A DNA stretch of 64,000 nucleotides from Apostichopus japonicus (GCF_037975245.1 NC_092567.1:9988714-10052713); one strand, 5' to 3'; positions 39,501 to 47,261 are shown, counted from the first letter of the stretch. A program made the numbers and translations. Notes: generated by a model not told the origin, from the letters alone.

Positions 39501-40436
39501 CCAGGCGCGTAGCCAGGAATTTGCCAAGGGAGGGGCGAAACTGTAGATTCGGCATTGCAAACTATCTAAGCGTAGCGCCACCATGTTGGCGCGAAGTGTA
39601 CAAGAAAATTTTGGCTGAAAATGCCTCCCAGATCGCTGGAAATGGCACTTCCCAGGCCTTTTAAGTTGCATCTTAGCATTTTCTCTTTTGAAAATACTTG
39701 CGATACCATAAAAACATTAAATTTTTTTTTTTAAATATGCTCAAGGGGGGGGCGGCTGCCCCCTTCGCCCCCCCCCCCCTTGGCTACGTGCCTGGCATGG
39801 GCCAATCCAGGTTAATCATTCATAAAGTATGGCCAGTTATGCAATTCTGGTTGATGGGGGGATCGCGAAATCTATGATAAGTAGTCCTTCAATATTGTGA
39901 TTTATAAGCAAACATCTTTTGGTGTAGAAAAAAACCCAAAATTATAATCAAAACTAAAATATCATATTTTGATGGTTTCAATGGTATGCATTTCAGTCAG
40001 ATGGTGGTAAGCTATTTGTCTCTTTATCATGTATGTGGGCTGTGCTGCCTATATGCCAATTTTCACAGTTTCTTCCAGTTTCTTCCGGTTTCTTCCAGTT
40101 TCTTCCGGAAGAAACTGGAAGAAACCTGGAAGAAACAGGTTTCTTCCAGTTTCTTCCACGTGCCCGGAAGAAATAGGTTTCTTCCGGAAGAAACCGAACC
40201 CTGCTATCAAGTAACAAATTATTAATGCTTGAGTGAATTTGACTGTTTCTATAAACAGGCTTGACCAACAAGGGAGTAGTATACATCATACTTCAAACCC
40301 CCCTCCCCCTCCCCCCCCCCCCCCCGTGAAGCAGCATTATATATTCTACTTATGGGTTTTACATATACAAAGGATACACACTTGTATGTAGGATGTGTAT
40401 ATCAAATAGGATGCAGTGATGGCCATACTTAATTTA

Positions 40437-40495
<59 letters not shown>

Positions 40496-40755
40496 ACAAT
40501 ATCTGTTTAAGAATGAATTATAGATGACGTCGCTGCAGCCTGTTCAAACCAGCAAAGTCAAAACTATATTTTCTTGAATAGAATTTGGTAGAAAAATGTT
40601 AAACTTTATTTGCGTTGTAACGTAGATCTATGTTCACATTTCGTTGCAACTGTTGCAATTTATCTTACTGCAGGGGTACAGACTGTCAAAAAGCTAGAGA
40701 AAGGAAACTAAAGGTACCAGAAGATGATACACTGACTCCACTGCTAACTGCCTGA
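21459..40755 (+). CDS. TM-NACHT-repeat receptor gene (composite of 13 exons)
   Basis: Span of the main gene; exons are listed separately. Thirteen exons (96, 47, 34, 1484, 218, 77, 83, 209, 77, 65, 48, 26 and 82 nt) join with matching phases into one open frame of about 848 residues and a stop. The 5' end (signal peptide and ectodomain) is not securely located. Predicted product: a type I membrane protein with a single helix, a basic stop-transfer segment, a cytoplasmic NACHT ATPase of the STAND/NLR class, two homologous C-terminal repeat modules and a tyrosine-containing tail. NACHT proteins act as nucleotide-dependent oligomerising switches, usually in innate immunity. A membrane-anchored form is unusual. 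The frame continuity across all junctions is the best evidence that the model is real. Confidence 0.75.
21555..23072. other. Intron 1, carries GGTCA satellite
   Basis: Apart from the ~143-bp repeat array (21,776-22,790, listed separately) nothing is seen in this intron. Confidence 0.6.
21776..22790 (+). repeat. GGTCA-rich ~143-bp tandem array, about 7 copies
   Basis: GTAAACA(T/C)(G/A)ATAT starts units at about 21,776, 21,921, 22,076, 22,211, 22,355 and 22,490. Each unit continues with TACAAGAAGCCTATTGTTTT and GGTCAAAGGTCATTTGGGGTCA-type sequence. The spacing of 135-155 bp shows an ageing array. The last copies are degraded. Same family as the inverted copies at 10,680-11,040. Confidence 0.9.
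23073..23119 (+). CDS. Exon: basic juxtamembrane segment
   Basis: A 47-nt exon follows TTATTCCTGCAG and precedes GAAGAG|GTAAGA. It is read from phase 1 to phase 0 as VLNFRKRRRKIVEDEE. Seven basic residues directly after the membrane helix form a stop-transfer signal, followed by an acidic patch. The phase matches both the anchor exon and the next exon. Confidence 0.8.
23725..24090 (-). repeat. Duplicated segment carrying a Kazal-like exon (copy 1)
   Basis: About 350 bp shared with 38,480-38,771 plus 40,204-40,270, where copy 2 is split by a hAT-like insertion. The shared landmarks include AGTACTGGCCAT(T/G)AGAGCAC, GTTAGTTTATGCTATCAAG and AACAAATTATTAA(G/T)GCTTGAG. Both copies lie in antisense orientation in introns of the TM-NACHT gene. 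Confidence 0.8.
23805..23984 (-). CDS. Kazal-like 1-1 phase exon (antisense in intron)
   Basis: On the - strand a 180-nt exon-like block lies between an acceptor (ACTGTCATTAG) and a donor (AACTCAG|GTAAAT), phase 1 at both ends. It reads LYDCKHECSNGQYYFPVCED, then KFGLTTDKIHCVSLIMNLC. The spacing C-x3-C-x7-P-V-C-x10-C-x7-C resembles a Kazal-type domain (known as protease-inhibitor or follistatin-like modules outside cells). The usual aromatic after the glycine is missing, and one of six cysteines is unclear. It is intact and spliceable but lies opposite the host gene. No neighbouring exon of a - strand gene was found. It may be a stray ectodomain exon moved by duplication. Confidence 0.5.
24282..24315 (+). 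CDS. Exon: short basic linker before NACHT
   Basis: A 34-nt exon lies between CTCTCTTGTTTAG and CACACCTG|GTAAGT, in phase 0 to phase 1, reading MLPKTKTHRTP. It begins with ATG, so an alternative transcript starting here would give a soluble NACHT protein without the membrane anchor. That is inference only. A palindrome, CATTCTGAT-TAC-ATCAGAATG, lies in the following intron at 24,608-24,628. Confidence 0.72.
24962..26445 (+). CDS. Exon: NACHT NTPase domain plus first repeat segment
   Basis: The exon follows TTTCCTACAG and ends at CAACACAG|GTGAAG (phase 1 to 0, 1,484 nt, about 495 residues). A pre-NACHT helix region (LKAKYEILYHSVQPLPYIRD) precedes Walker A GEPGYGKST at exon residues 78-86. Walker B is VLVILDGFDEYPD (154-166), with the extra acidic residue typical of NACHT. 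Sensor-1 TTRP lies at 191-194, and a downstream NPLLGDLC proline motif precedes winged-helix-like sequence. All nucleotide-binding residues are present, so it is likely an active ATP-dependent switch of the NLR class. The exon ends with QLHQRSTLQVLEFASATQ, which is homologous to the exon at 30,225. An in-frame extension upstream of 24,962 has no ATG and is intronic. Confidence 0.94.
26446..28053. other. Intron 4, carries antisense LINE relic
   Basis: Contains the LINE fragment (listed) and, near 26,585-26,640, a - strand stretch GGTCCGAATCCCGGTGG that looks like a tRNA B-box and could be a SINE remnant. Confidence 0.5.
26840..27960 (-). mobile_element. 5'-truncated non-LTR retrotransposon (LINE) relic
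   Basis: The - strand frame at 27,497-27,940 encodes reverse-transcriptase fingers and palm: FMDFNSAFNTI, TGVPQACCLSPLLFEIYTD, and the catalytic YADDTAIIG. The usual Q-G before CCLSP is Q-A here. The frame then breaks (an in-frame stop at 27,497) and resumes in other frames with GLTFSSSLTWNTHVNNM-like sequence. A 26,933-27,157 segment reads HPLFDFYM then PRMRTERFRRSFLPRSIKTL, the C-terminal part of ORF2 in Jockey/CR1-like elements. Endonuclease and ORF1 are missing. It is dead and lies antisense in an intron. Confidence 0.85.
28054..28271 (+). CDS. Exon A1: repeat-module core, copy 1
   Basis: A 218-nt exon lies between TTTCTCTAAAAG and GAGCTATC|GTAAGT (phase 0 to 2). It starts ITIACLHLTMAFKECDGY and ends FALRCQSVKEL. 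It aligns along its whole length with exon A2 at 32,747: ILLQSGLSLCP versus ILCSGLQLSCP, KIHIETEKEG versus KLSIDTYEEG, and a T-x-x-(Q/V) helix before the final (E/K)-L. The alternation of beta-like and helical blocks recalls the LRR region that follows NACHT in NLRs, but the LxxLxLxxN consensus is absent. I therefore call it a divergent LRR-like module. Confidence 0.85.
28272..29045. other. Intron 5
   Basis: Nothing recognised. A 106-codon open frame near 28,734-29,054 runs into the next exon in another frame and has no domain. Confidence 0.5.
29046..29122 (+). CDS. Exon B1: repeat-module end, copy 1
   Basis: A 77-nt exon lies between TTTCTACTTCAAAG and ATAAAA|GTAACT (phase 2 to 1), reading FSECLLPLSPSQESINAEMI then SRKIK. 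Exon B2 at 35,140 has exactly the same length and phases and shares F-x-x-CLLP and the SRK(I/V)K end. The donor GTAACT is weaker than the others. Confidence 0.75.
29123..30187. other. Intron 6
   Basis: Nothing recognised. Confidence 0.5.
30225..30307 (+). CDS. Exon C2: repeat-module start, copy 2
   Basis: The exon ends at AACAATGAT|GTAAGT in phase 0. Two acceptors are possible. TTTTCAG at 30,187 is the stronger signal, but after exon B1 it would give a stop at once. CTGTGTTCAG at 30,224 restores the frame and gives RLQIWTKDSNLQQNCTLQLL then KNASNND. This matches the end of the NACHT exon (VVHVHGDDSQLHQRSTLQVL...), so it is the first segment of a second repeat module. From the 30,188 acceptor the exon is phase 0 and could splice directly to the NACHT exon, skipping A1 and B1. 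Confidence 0.66.
30308..32746. other. Intron 7
   Basis: Holds a perfect 32-bp palindrome (30,751-30,782, listed). Otherwise nothing recognised over about 2.4 kb. Confidence 0.5.
30751..30782. repeat. Perfect 32-bp palindrome
   Basis: ACAAGGTACGGAGTTA is followed directly by its exact complement TAACTCCGTACCTTGT with no spacer. Perfect, loop-free palindromes of this size are rare by chance. It could be the junction of a foldback element or a symmetric binding site. Confidence 0.95.
32747..32955 (+). CDS. Exon A2: repeat-module core, copy 2
   Basis: A 209-nt exon lies between ACCTTCCTTCAG and AGCTAAT|GTGAGT (phase 0 to 2). It begins IPIFHLELLQSFSKADAGN and ends MFAQHSQRLEKL. It is colinear with A1 (28,054) but three residues shorter. 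Phase 0 entry fits exon C2 and phase 2 exit fits B2. Part of the divergent LRR-like C-terminal region downstream of the NACHT ATPase, a position used in NLRs for sensing or autoinhibition. Confidence 0.88.
32956..35139. other. Intron 8, carries a hAT-like insertion
   Basis: Most of this intron is the 1.66-kb transposon at 33,107-34,764. Confidence 0.7.
33107..34764. mobile_element. Non-autonomous hAT-like element, TSD CTGAATTG
   Basis: The terminal inverted repeats are TAGGGTTGGGCGATAT at the left and ATATCGCCCAACCCTA at the right. They are flanked by exact 8-bp duplications CTGAATTG (33,099-33,106 and 34,765-34,772). The 8-bp target duplication is the hAT hallmark. The interior lacks a transposase. 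Near the right end is a G+C-rich segment with nested inverted repeats (34,497-34,680). A second, inverted copy lies at about 54,140-56,033. Confidence 0.9.
35140..35216 (+). CDS. Exon B2: repeat-module end, copy 2
   Basis: A 77-nt exon lies between GCTTTACTCACAG and GTGAAAG|GTACTT (phase 2 to 1), reading FLFCLLPQSIAAEDIPSILK then SRKVK. It has the same length and phases as B1, so the two repeat modules arose by duplication of an exon block. It closes the repeat region and leads into the tail. Confidence 0.8.
35217..36826. other. Intron 9, purine-rich repeat
   Basis: The interval 35,500-36,000 is strongly purine-rich on the + strand (blocks such as AGAGGGGACAAGGGGAGAAG) and starts with a dispersed-repeat-like segment (GTTGGCCTGACATTTCAATC, CAGGAACTTCTTCAGAGG). 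The open frames on both strands there are low-complexity artefacts. The rest is featureless. Confidence 0.5.
36827..36891 (+). CDS. Exon D: tail exon with tyrosine motifs
   Basis: A 65-nt exon lies between CTCTTTCATCTTAG and TGGATG|GTGAGT (phase 1 to 0), reading TWLPYDSGKIYDLNLESGRW then M. Two tyrosines (PYDSG, KIYDL) sit among acidic residues. They could be phosphorylation sites in a cytoplasmic tail, but they do not match a strict ITIM or ITAM. Confidence 0.72.
37812..37859 (+). CDS. Exon E: tail exon
   Basis: A 48-nt exon lies between TATCTAACTTATAG and AAGGAG|GTAGGT (phase 0 to 0), reading YDDRTLDVTDAVYSKE. Being symmetric in phase 0, it can be skipped without a frameshift. It can also be joined to the phase-0 exon at 59,144. 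Confidence 0.68.
37860..38387. other. Intron 11
   Basis: Nothing recognised. Confidence 0.5.
38388..38413 (+). CDS. Exon F: 26-nt micro-exon
   Basis: Between TTCTTTTATACAG and TATGGCA|GTAAGT (phase 0 to 2), reading VSEFREVW. It is supported by strong splice signals and by the phase match to the terminal exon. A similar unit near 2,249 adds weak support. Confidence 0.6.
38546..38735 (-). pseudogene. Decayed Kazal-like exon copy
   Basis: The - strand translation starts LYNCKHKCSHGQYYFLVCDD and KFGLT, then loses the frame after a 2-3 base deletion and meets a TGA. P-V-C has become L-V-C. A small insertion replaces the part just upstream of the first cysteine. The splice borders are still visible (donor TCCG|GTAGAT). 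It is older or less constrained than copy 1 at 23,805-23,984. Confidence 0.65.
38772..40203. mobile_element. Non-autonomous hAT-like element, TSD CTATCAAG
   Basis: The ends are CAGGGTTCGCAGGTTTCTTC and GAAGAAACCGAACCCTG, flanked by exact 8-bp duplications CTATCAAG (38,764-38,771 and 40,204-40,211). The subterminal regions are packed with GTTTCTTCC/GGAAGAAAC words. The intact, uninterrupted form of the target is seen at 24,013 (GCTATCAAGTAACAAATT). It has no transposase and carries a nested insertion at 39,502-39,794. Confidence 0.92.
39502..39794. mobile_element. Nested hAT-like MITE, TSD GCATGGGC
   Basis: A 293-bp element starts CAGGCGCGTAGCCAGGAATT and ends GGCTACGTGCCTG, with 8-bp duplications GCATGGGC on both sides (39,494 and 39,795). 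It contains poly-G and poly-C tracts near the right end. Family members, less complete, lie at 44,171 and 45,409. Confidence 0.9.
40433..40490. repeat. (AT)n microsatellite
   Basis: Dinucleotide run with one TACATA interruption. A poly-C tract (about 40,298-40,325) precedes it. Confidence 0.95.
40674..40755 (+). CDS. Exon G: terminal exon with stop codon
   Basis: After TTATCTTACTGCAG one base completes the codon CAG, then GTDCQKARERKLKVPEDDT and LTPLLTA, with TGA at 40,753-40,755. Length and phase (2 to stop) fit exon F. The last codons overlap the start of a three-copy 30-bp repeat. Confidence 0.7.
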
Positions 40756-40834
40756 TCAGTATAAATCAGCCACGTAACTGCCACCTCAGTATAAATCAGC
40801 CACCTAACTGCCAGATCAGAATAAATCAGTACAG
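40745..40834 (+). repeat. Three 30-bp tandem repeats at the 3' end
   Basis: Units starting TAACTGCC and containing TCAG(T/A)ATAAATCAG lie at 40,745, 40,775 and 40,805. The first unit includes the stop codon of the main gene, so the array was probably made from the gene's own 3' end. Confidence 0.9.
40820..40825 (+). promoter_or_regulatory. Candidate polyadenylation signal AATAAA
   Basis: AATAAA lies 65 nt after the stop, in the third 30-bp repeat. The other two repeats have TATAAA at the same place. It is the nearest canonical signal. Confidence 0.45.
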
Positions 40835-43600
40835 GTATCAACGACGATCTTATAACATTGGTACTGAATGAACGATTGAAGTTTATGAAAAAAAAAATAA
40901 GTGCAACATTCTTGGATTGGATTAAGTAGGTATAATGTTCAAGTACATTGAGTAACAAAACTATAACACATGCTCATTTGGATGGAAAAGACCAAATAAC
41001 AATTTCTATGGAACAGATTTGAACCAGTCACCTCAGCATCACAACTCCTGCGATATAGAAACTGAGGTACCCTGCCTTAATTTGTCAATGATTCCTATAT
41101 TGACATTTCTTTTGGGGTCTCTAGTCAGAAGCTATTCATTGAAAAACCGCCCTTTAGTAAGAAAGCAGTTCATTTTTCATCACTGCCCACTTCTTCACCT
41201 TTCAAGGTGATTAGTCTGGAACGTTAGCCTGTGTTTTACGTAATCTATTCGCCAAGCCTAGCAAAGGAAACAAGTGTGGAAAAGTCACTTGCACAGCTCA
41301 AATTTCCTGTCATCTACTGTGAGAGCCTATTAAAATGCTCGAGGCAGGTAAACTGTAATGGCAGTCGTATTAAAGGGCGCATTTTCAAATGGATACCTTG
41401 CATATCGTGTGGCCATGCAGGAATCACACCCATTTTCATTTGATATAACCATTGCTTACAATTTTGCAGTTCAAAATTTTGTTTTAAATTATTTATCAAT
41501 GCACTGAATGACATTACATTGAAATTTTCAGTTCCACTCTTTATATACGTAACTTACACTCTTTACATTCGTAACTTAAGTAAAGAAGGGTATAAAGAAT
41601 AACATTAAACGTTTGCCATGTGGTACATAAAATTACACTATTACGTCATTACCAACAACTATATTGATGGGGTGGAGACTTGATTACAACATAGCTTATT
41701 CGAGGTCTTATTGTAGGGAAAAATGATCAAGAAAAGAAGAATCCATTATCAACTACTTAGAAATGGTAAAGAGATCAAACAATTTAAATCTAACAAGTCT
41801 CAAGCAGAGAATTAAGCAGCCGAGCAAGTTTATGACTGATACAATTCGACTTGTAATATTATTCTTATGAATCTCATGAAAGTTGGAAGGTGGAACTTTG
41901 TTATACTGTTTAAGCATAAACGTACCAAACACACTTTATATTCGCATTGTCGAATTTCAAAAAATCCCCCAAGAAACTACAATATTACATCTGGAATAAC
42001 ACTCACACACACAAAACACAAAATGTTACCTCAATTTGTTAACATGTTTACAATTATGTTTGTTTTTGTTAGTACTAGGCCATATGAAGCTTTTCAGCAT
42101 TTAGCATATTCTTTTGGTCCATGAACTGATAGATATTCTCTATTAACCATGGCAGGCCTTTTGTGCCAACTTATTGTGCCGTGAAAAGTCATCATTTTGT
42201 TTCACAATGACTTTCTGGTTCTGATATCAAATCCCTACCCTTTAGAAAAAAATGCGTTGGTTCACGTTCATTTTGTCTTTATTTGTAATCAATTTTGATA
42301 TTTTAGGCAATTTACTATAATTGCCAATGCAGTTATATATTGTATATTAACACTTCATGAGATCTCTCTTGCATCTACTATTGGTATATACACTTTTTTA
42401 CATTCCTTTTAAGAGAATGTCATATTGTAGCAATACATTCAAGTCCGTAAAAGCTAACTTCGTTTGCTGCATCCTTGGAACTTATAACTCCAGTTTTTAA
42501 CTTTGCATTTAAAGAACAGGCTGGGAATTTGTATTTTGTAACACCTACATTTAAGTCTTTCAGAACAATGGTACTCTAGGCAAATAGTTTTAATGTCAGG
42601 AAACATGCGTGTACTTTAGACTGAGCTTACTGGAAACATCTTGACTTCACTTGATATTGGTTCTTTGAAGAATTTAATTAATTACAGCAATAGTAATATT
42701 TTTAAAGTGTTGATGTTTTCCAGGTATGTTTTATAATAATCTTTTTTTACATGACCACATTGTAAGTTACCTGAGAGAACTCATTTTTTTTCTTCAAATC
42801 ACCTATTCAGGAATATGGGAGAATAAATAAAGATAATTATCTTGACATTTTTAATCATTTATTTGAGTTATTGAAACTGATTTGAAGGCTTCCTAGCCTA
42901 ACCGTTACTAAATCTCAATGCTAGATCAGTATTCCCTATCTGCTTACCCACGCTACTCTATGCTATCAGGAATACCATCTCTTAATCTGACAAAGAAGGG
43001 CTAATTAAAAGCAAGGCCTTTAGCATGGGTGCAAATGATTTAGTGAGGAAATAAGGAGGATGTGAAAGTTCACCAGTCATGTACGTGGTAGTCATGATGG
43101 ACTGGTCTCATTGATCCAAATTTAGATAAATTGGACGAGATCAATTCAAGGATCAACCTGATCAATACTATAACAGAGATTCCCAAGTCATAGACACTCA
43201 TGTTAATTTGTCCTGACTCCCAAACTTAAAGCTTGAATTCTAGCTGAACAAAATACTTGGTCGAGTTACAACTCTTATAACCATTTCAGTACTTCTTTTT
43301 GTGGAATTGTTATAATTATGCGTAAGAAAATACACACCACAGCCTTCTAGACTAACCAAAGTCCTGATATATTTCAATTTGGGCACGTTATACAGATAAC
43401 CAGTGACAGGTCAAATTGAGTACTGGATATTTAGTTATAATGTCACCTATAATTGGATGGTCTAGGGATAGATTATGTAAACCTACTGGCAACTTATTTC
43501 AGTTAACAAATGGACACCTGCTTTGGTGGTTTATTGAATATTAGGATATAAAATTTTTACTTTGATCAAAGTACTCACCGACGAGAGAAAGTACTTCTTT
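40835..43600. other. Intergenic or long-intron DNA, nothing recognised
   Basis: A+T-rich. The - strand holds a tRNA B-box-like GGTTCAAATC near 41,020, which may be part of a SINE remnant. No intact tRNA. Confidence 0.4.
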
Positions 43601-43739
43601 TTGAAAGGACCGGATGGCTAGAAATATCTGATGGTGACATCTATAGGGGAAGGGGAGGGGAGGGAGGAAGAGATATAGTACAAAAAGAGAAGACAAAAAC
43701 TCATTTCTCCTCTTGTATTGTGTTCCCGAAAGCGAGCTC

Positions 43740-43861
43740 TCGCAGAGCTTTTGACAGGGGCGGCGATTTGTTTCAAATATTGGGAAGGGGGGGGGGGGGA
43801 CATTTGCTTGGGTGCAGGCGCTTAGCAACTTTCATCCCCAAAATTGTTAGCATAAATCGTG

Positions 43862-43947
<86 letters not shown>

Positions 43948-43950
43948 GGC
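43740..43950. repeat. Poly-G tract and (AT)n microsatellites
   Basis: A run of G near 43,787-43,799 is followed by (AT)n blocks at about 43,868-43,918 and 43,921-43,947. The long (IY)n-type open frames here are artefacts. Confidence 0.9.
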
Positions 43951-44170
43951 CTATATGTAGATGTGTAAATGTATATATAGTAACTGGTTGCTACAGCCCT
44001 GATTTCCTTTTTTATCGGCAAACCAAATTTCATTACGGATGCAGTCCGTCTAGCTAATTCATTTTGAAAAAGTAAAAACTACTTTCGTTAAAGTCTCTGA
44101 CGTTTCTTTGGTGATATTTAGTAACAAATTGTGGAATTTGCCAAGGAAGGGGCAAATTGTGAAGGCATAC

Positions 44171-44330
44171 CAGGCGCGTATCCAGGATTTTCTAACCCGG
44201 GGGGCGCGAATTACTATCTAAGCGGAGCGCCACCATCGGTTGGTGTGGAGCGTAGAAGAAAATTTCTGGTTTTGATACCCCCCAGATCACCGGAAATGGC
44301 ACTTCTCGGGCTTGAAAATGAGCAACCAGA
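44171..44330 (+). mobile_element. Partial hAT-like MITE (CAGGCGCGTA family)
   Basis: Starts CAGGCGCGTATCCAGGATTT and carries the family landmark AAGCGGAGCGCCACCAT, then CCCAGATCACCGGAAATGGC. The right end is not recognisable. Related to 39,502-39,794. Confidence 0.7.
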
Positions 44331-44860
44331 TGTACACTTTTGCCTGAGAACCAAGTATTTCCCAAAAGTTTTTTCCATCCATAACCTTTTTGAAGATTGT
44401 CACCAGTCACACATCATGTTCGACCTCATTGCATGTCCTATGGGTCATTGCTTTTGTAGGTTATTCTACGTCACGGCCCACAATATCCGAAAGCCCCACT
44501 TTTCAAGGTTTTAAGCCCATTACTTGTTGAGAATTTGAAAATTCACTTTTCTCGTGAATAAAATCACTTCAAAACATACCCATAATGTTGCACAAAATTC
44601 AATCTATAGACAAGCAATATAGAAAAACCTCCTTGAACCCCTAACAGACAGGTCAAAATTGAACGAGTAGAGCGAAGTATGATGAAGAATGCTGGTCAGG
44701 AATTTTTCTAAAATTCCGACACAGTTAATTTATTGGTGTAGAAATATTGCAACCTCTTATAACAGCTATTAAAACTTGGTTGAAGGAATTGAAATGAAAA
44801 ATAGCAGATATTTCCGATATCAGGTATCAGATATTTCGAAACCGAACACTACACACATAG

Positions 44861-45342
44861 GCGTAGGAGGCGGGGGCTGCAGCCCCCCCCCCCCCCAACC
44901 ATTTTTTTCGCCCTGAAAATTCGGGCAATATGCTGAGAATTTTTCGGGCACCTACTGAAAGAAAAATAAATTGCAATGATGTAGCTTAAGGAAATGGATA
45001 GTTTAAAAATGATCTCCTTGGTAATTAAAATAAAGTTGTAAGCTTGGCCGACTAATTCGCCATTACTAATGTAAAAGAGAGTTTTGACATAATTGGACCT
45101 GTATGCTTTTTCTCCATCTACATAAGACATTTCGTTGTTTACATTAGCATCCGGCGGTATACTGTGCAACTTTCACCGACCGTATGGTACACGATGGCAT
45201 GCGATGTAATAACAGATTCTTACATATATGATATTGACCTTAACATGTTGAACGCGCGCTTCGCGCGCAAAAAATTTTGGTTACATTTTTCGGGCAAGTC
45301 GTTACAGCCCCCAAATCCAATTTGGCTCCTACGTCTTTGACA
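44861..45342. mobile_element. Possible DNA transposon with GCGTAGGAGGC ends
   Basis: GCGTAGGAGGCGGGGGC at the left and GGCTCCTACGTC near the right end are partly complementary. ACACACATAG occurs on both sides (44,851 and 45,343). The internal TTTTTCGCCCTGAAAATTCG and GGTTACATTTTTCGGGC blocks are also roughly inverted. The exact ends are uncertain. Confidence 0.5.
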
Positions 45343-45408
45343 ACACACATAGACAGTTTTGATGCTGATATGATGTGACATCTGCTCTTTGCTTTACCAA
45401 TTTGAATT

Positions 45409-45655
45409 GGCGTGTAGCTAGTAATTTGCCAAGGGAGGGGCGAAGCCTGTAGGCAGCTAAGCGTAGCGCCACCATGAGTTGGCGCGAAGCGTACAAGAAA
45501 ATTTTGGCCGAAAATGCCCCCCAGATCGCTGGAAATGACACTTCCCAGGCCTTGTAAGTTGCATCTAAGCATTTGCTATTTTGAAATTACTAGCGATATC
45601 ATAAAGAAAATTTGCTCGGGGGGGGGGGGCGGTCGCCCCCTTCCCGAAATGCGTC
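45409..45655 (+). mobile_element. Partial hAT-like MITE (CAGGCGCGTA family)
   Basis: Begins GGCGTGTAGCTAGTAATTTG and runs through AAGCGTAGCGCCACCAT and CCAGATCGCTGGAAATGACA to a poly-G tract. It ends in the neighbouring (AT)n run instead of a complete right terminus. Confidence 0.75.

Positions 45656-45658
<3 letters not shown>

Positions 45659-45712
<54 letters not shown>
45659..45712. repeat. (AT)n microsatellite
   Basis: An uninterrupted dinucleotide run adjoining the truncated MITE, followed by GTGCC repeats. Confidence 0.95.
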
Positions 45713-45713
<1 letters not shown>

Positions 45714-46443
45714 TAACCACGTGCCGTGCCGTGCCGTATATTGATTTCTGCAATTTGTTAAAGAGTATCTCAGATGTGCAGTAGACTCTCCTTTGGAGAA
45801 GTTGGATGATCCGTTTACAGCAATGGTTGGATGACAAGATTAACTTAGCTGGTTTCGTTAACAGTATCGACTTAATAACCATCAAATAGCACCCAAAAGC
45901 TTTCATCAGTTTGATGAATTATTATAACTTGGATAGATGCATGAAATGCATGAGATGCATAATGCATGAGATGCATGAGAAACCTGGTTGCTCTTTAACC
46001 AGCATCGGAACTTAAATAACACCTATCACAGTTTGTTCATAACACATACACATACTAGCTTCACCTTCTTATACATGTAGGAACTTGAGCTGAAGTTGTT
46101 TCTATTCTAAAATCCTGCTGAGGTTAATGCAAGCGGTCAGATTCATAGTTCCTTCTATAATATTGCTAAGTATACCGTTCTTCAAATAACATGTGCACTT
46201 AGAGTTTCCGCAAAAAAAATATTGTTCATTTCATTTCCGTTATCACCAGTATAAATATACAATATTTATTAATAGGAGAACCAAAGACATATAAAAATAT
46301 GTACATTAATATGAACATAAATATCAGAAAGTAAAAGATTAAAGAACTGTTGAAAACTTATGTTACTAAAAATAATCTACAAACAGGATCCAAGTCATTA
46401 TGTTTGAATAAACTTTACAGCAAAGCAAAGAAAAAAAAACTAA
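45713..46443. other. Non-coding, nothing recognised
   Basis: Short ATGCATGAG repeats near 45,937-45,980. No gene. Confidence 0.4.
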
Positions 46444-47261
46444 GACTCCGGTCACACGTATAAAATCTCATCTTCCGACCATCGTTTCTTAACTATAGTC
46501 CGGACAGAATTTACGAGGAAATTACGAGCGATCCCATCATTAAACTAACTACGGTAGCGGGCACACGTACTCACACGGCGTTGTACTATATTCGGACGAT
46601 CGTTATTCGCGAACACATGCATCGGTGAGTTAATTATGCTTTTGCAACGCTATCATGCGCAGTTGCGTTGGGTCGGTCAAGGGTCACGGTTTTGACGATG
46701 TTTCGCGGGGTTATTAGATGTAAGTAGTAGATGATGGCGATGGAAGCTCAATTTGCAGTAGCGCTTTCATTGTTTTATTATTATGAGGTTTGTATTACGA
46801 AGGAGGCGTCACATATTGGAAGAAGCATTCCTGCAAAGACAAGAAGCCGCTGTTCGCCGACAGAGAGCGTGTAGGCGCATATTCATTCGTAATACACAGC
46901 GAAATATTATGGATATGCAATCCCAGCACGCACTGCTCACGCTAATGTGTATGCGTCCGTTCGTATCCCTCTTTCGCCATCATTTCCGCACACATTCTAA
47001 ACACCTCCTTATTCCCGGTGTTTTCCACCATACTCTGTATCTACTCCCCCCAAAATATATCAATTAGTGTCAGGACTTCTTGTTCCTCCCAGGTTTTACC
47101 GCGAGCTGTGGCCGCCATTGCGAGTTGTCTTGTCGAATTGTCCGGAGTGTTGATTGTTGTGTTGTTTTGTGGTAGAAACCGTACGTGTGTATGTACCGTT
47201 CACGTATTAGTGTACAGTATGCAGTGCAGTGCAGGTTTGTTTTGTTTACATCGTATCCCAG

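Larger units (their letters stand above)
38480..40270 (-). repeat. Duplicated Kazal-exon segment (copy 2, interrupted)
   Basis: Homologous to 23,725-24,090, but split by the hAT-like insertion at 38,772-40,203. The left part is 38,480-38,771 and the right part resumes at 40,204. Confidence 0.8.

Noticed and set aside
43720-44033. Open frames with long (IY)n runs
   Set aside because: Translation of (AT)n microsatellite. The same holds near 45,660.
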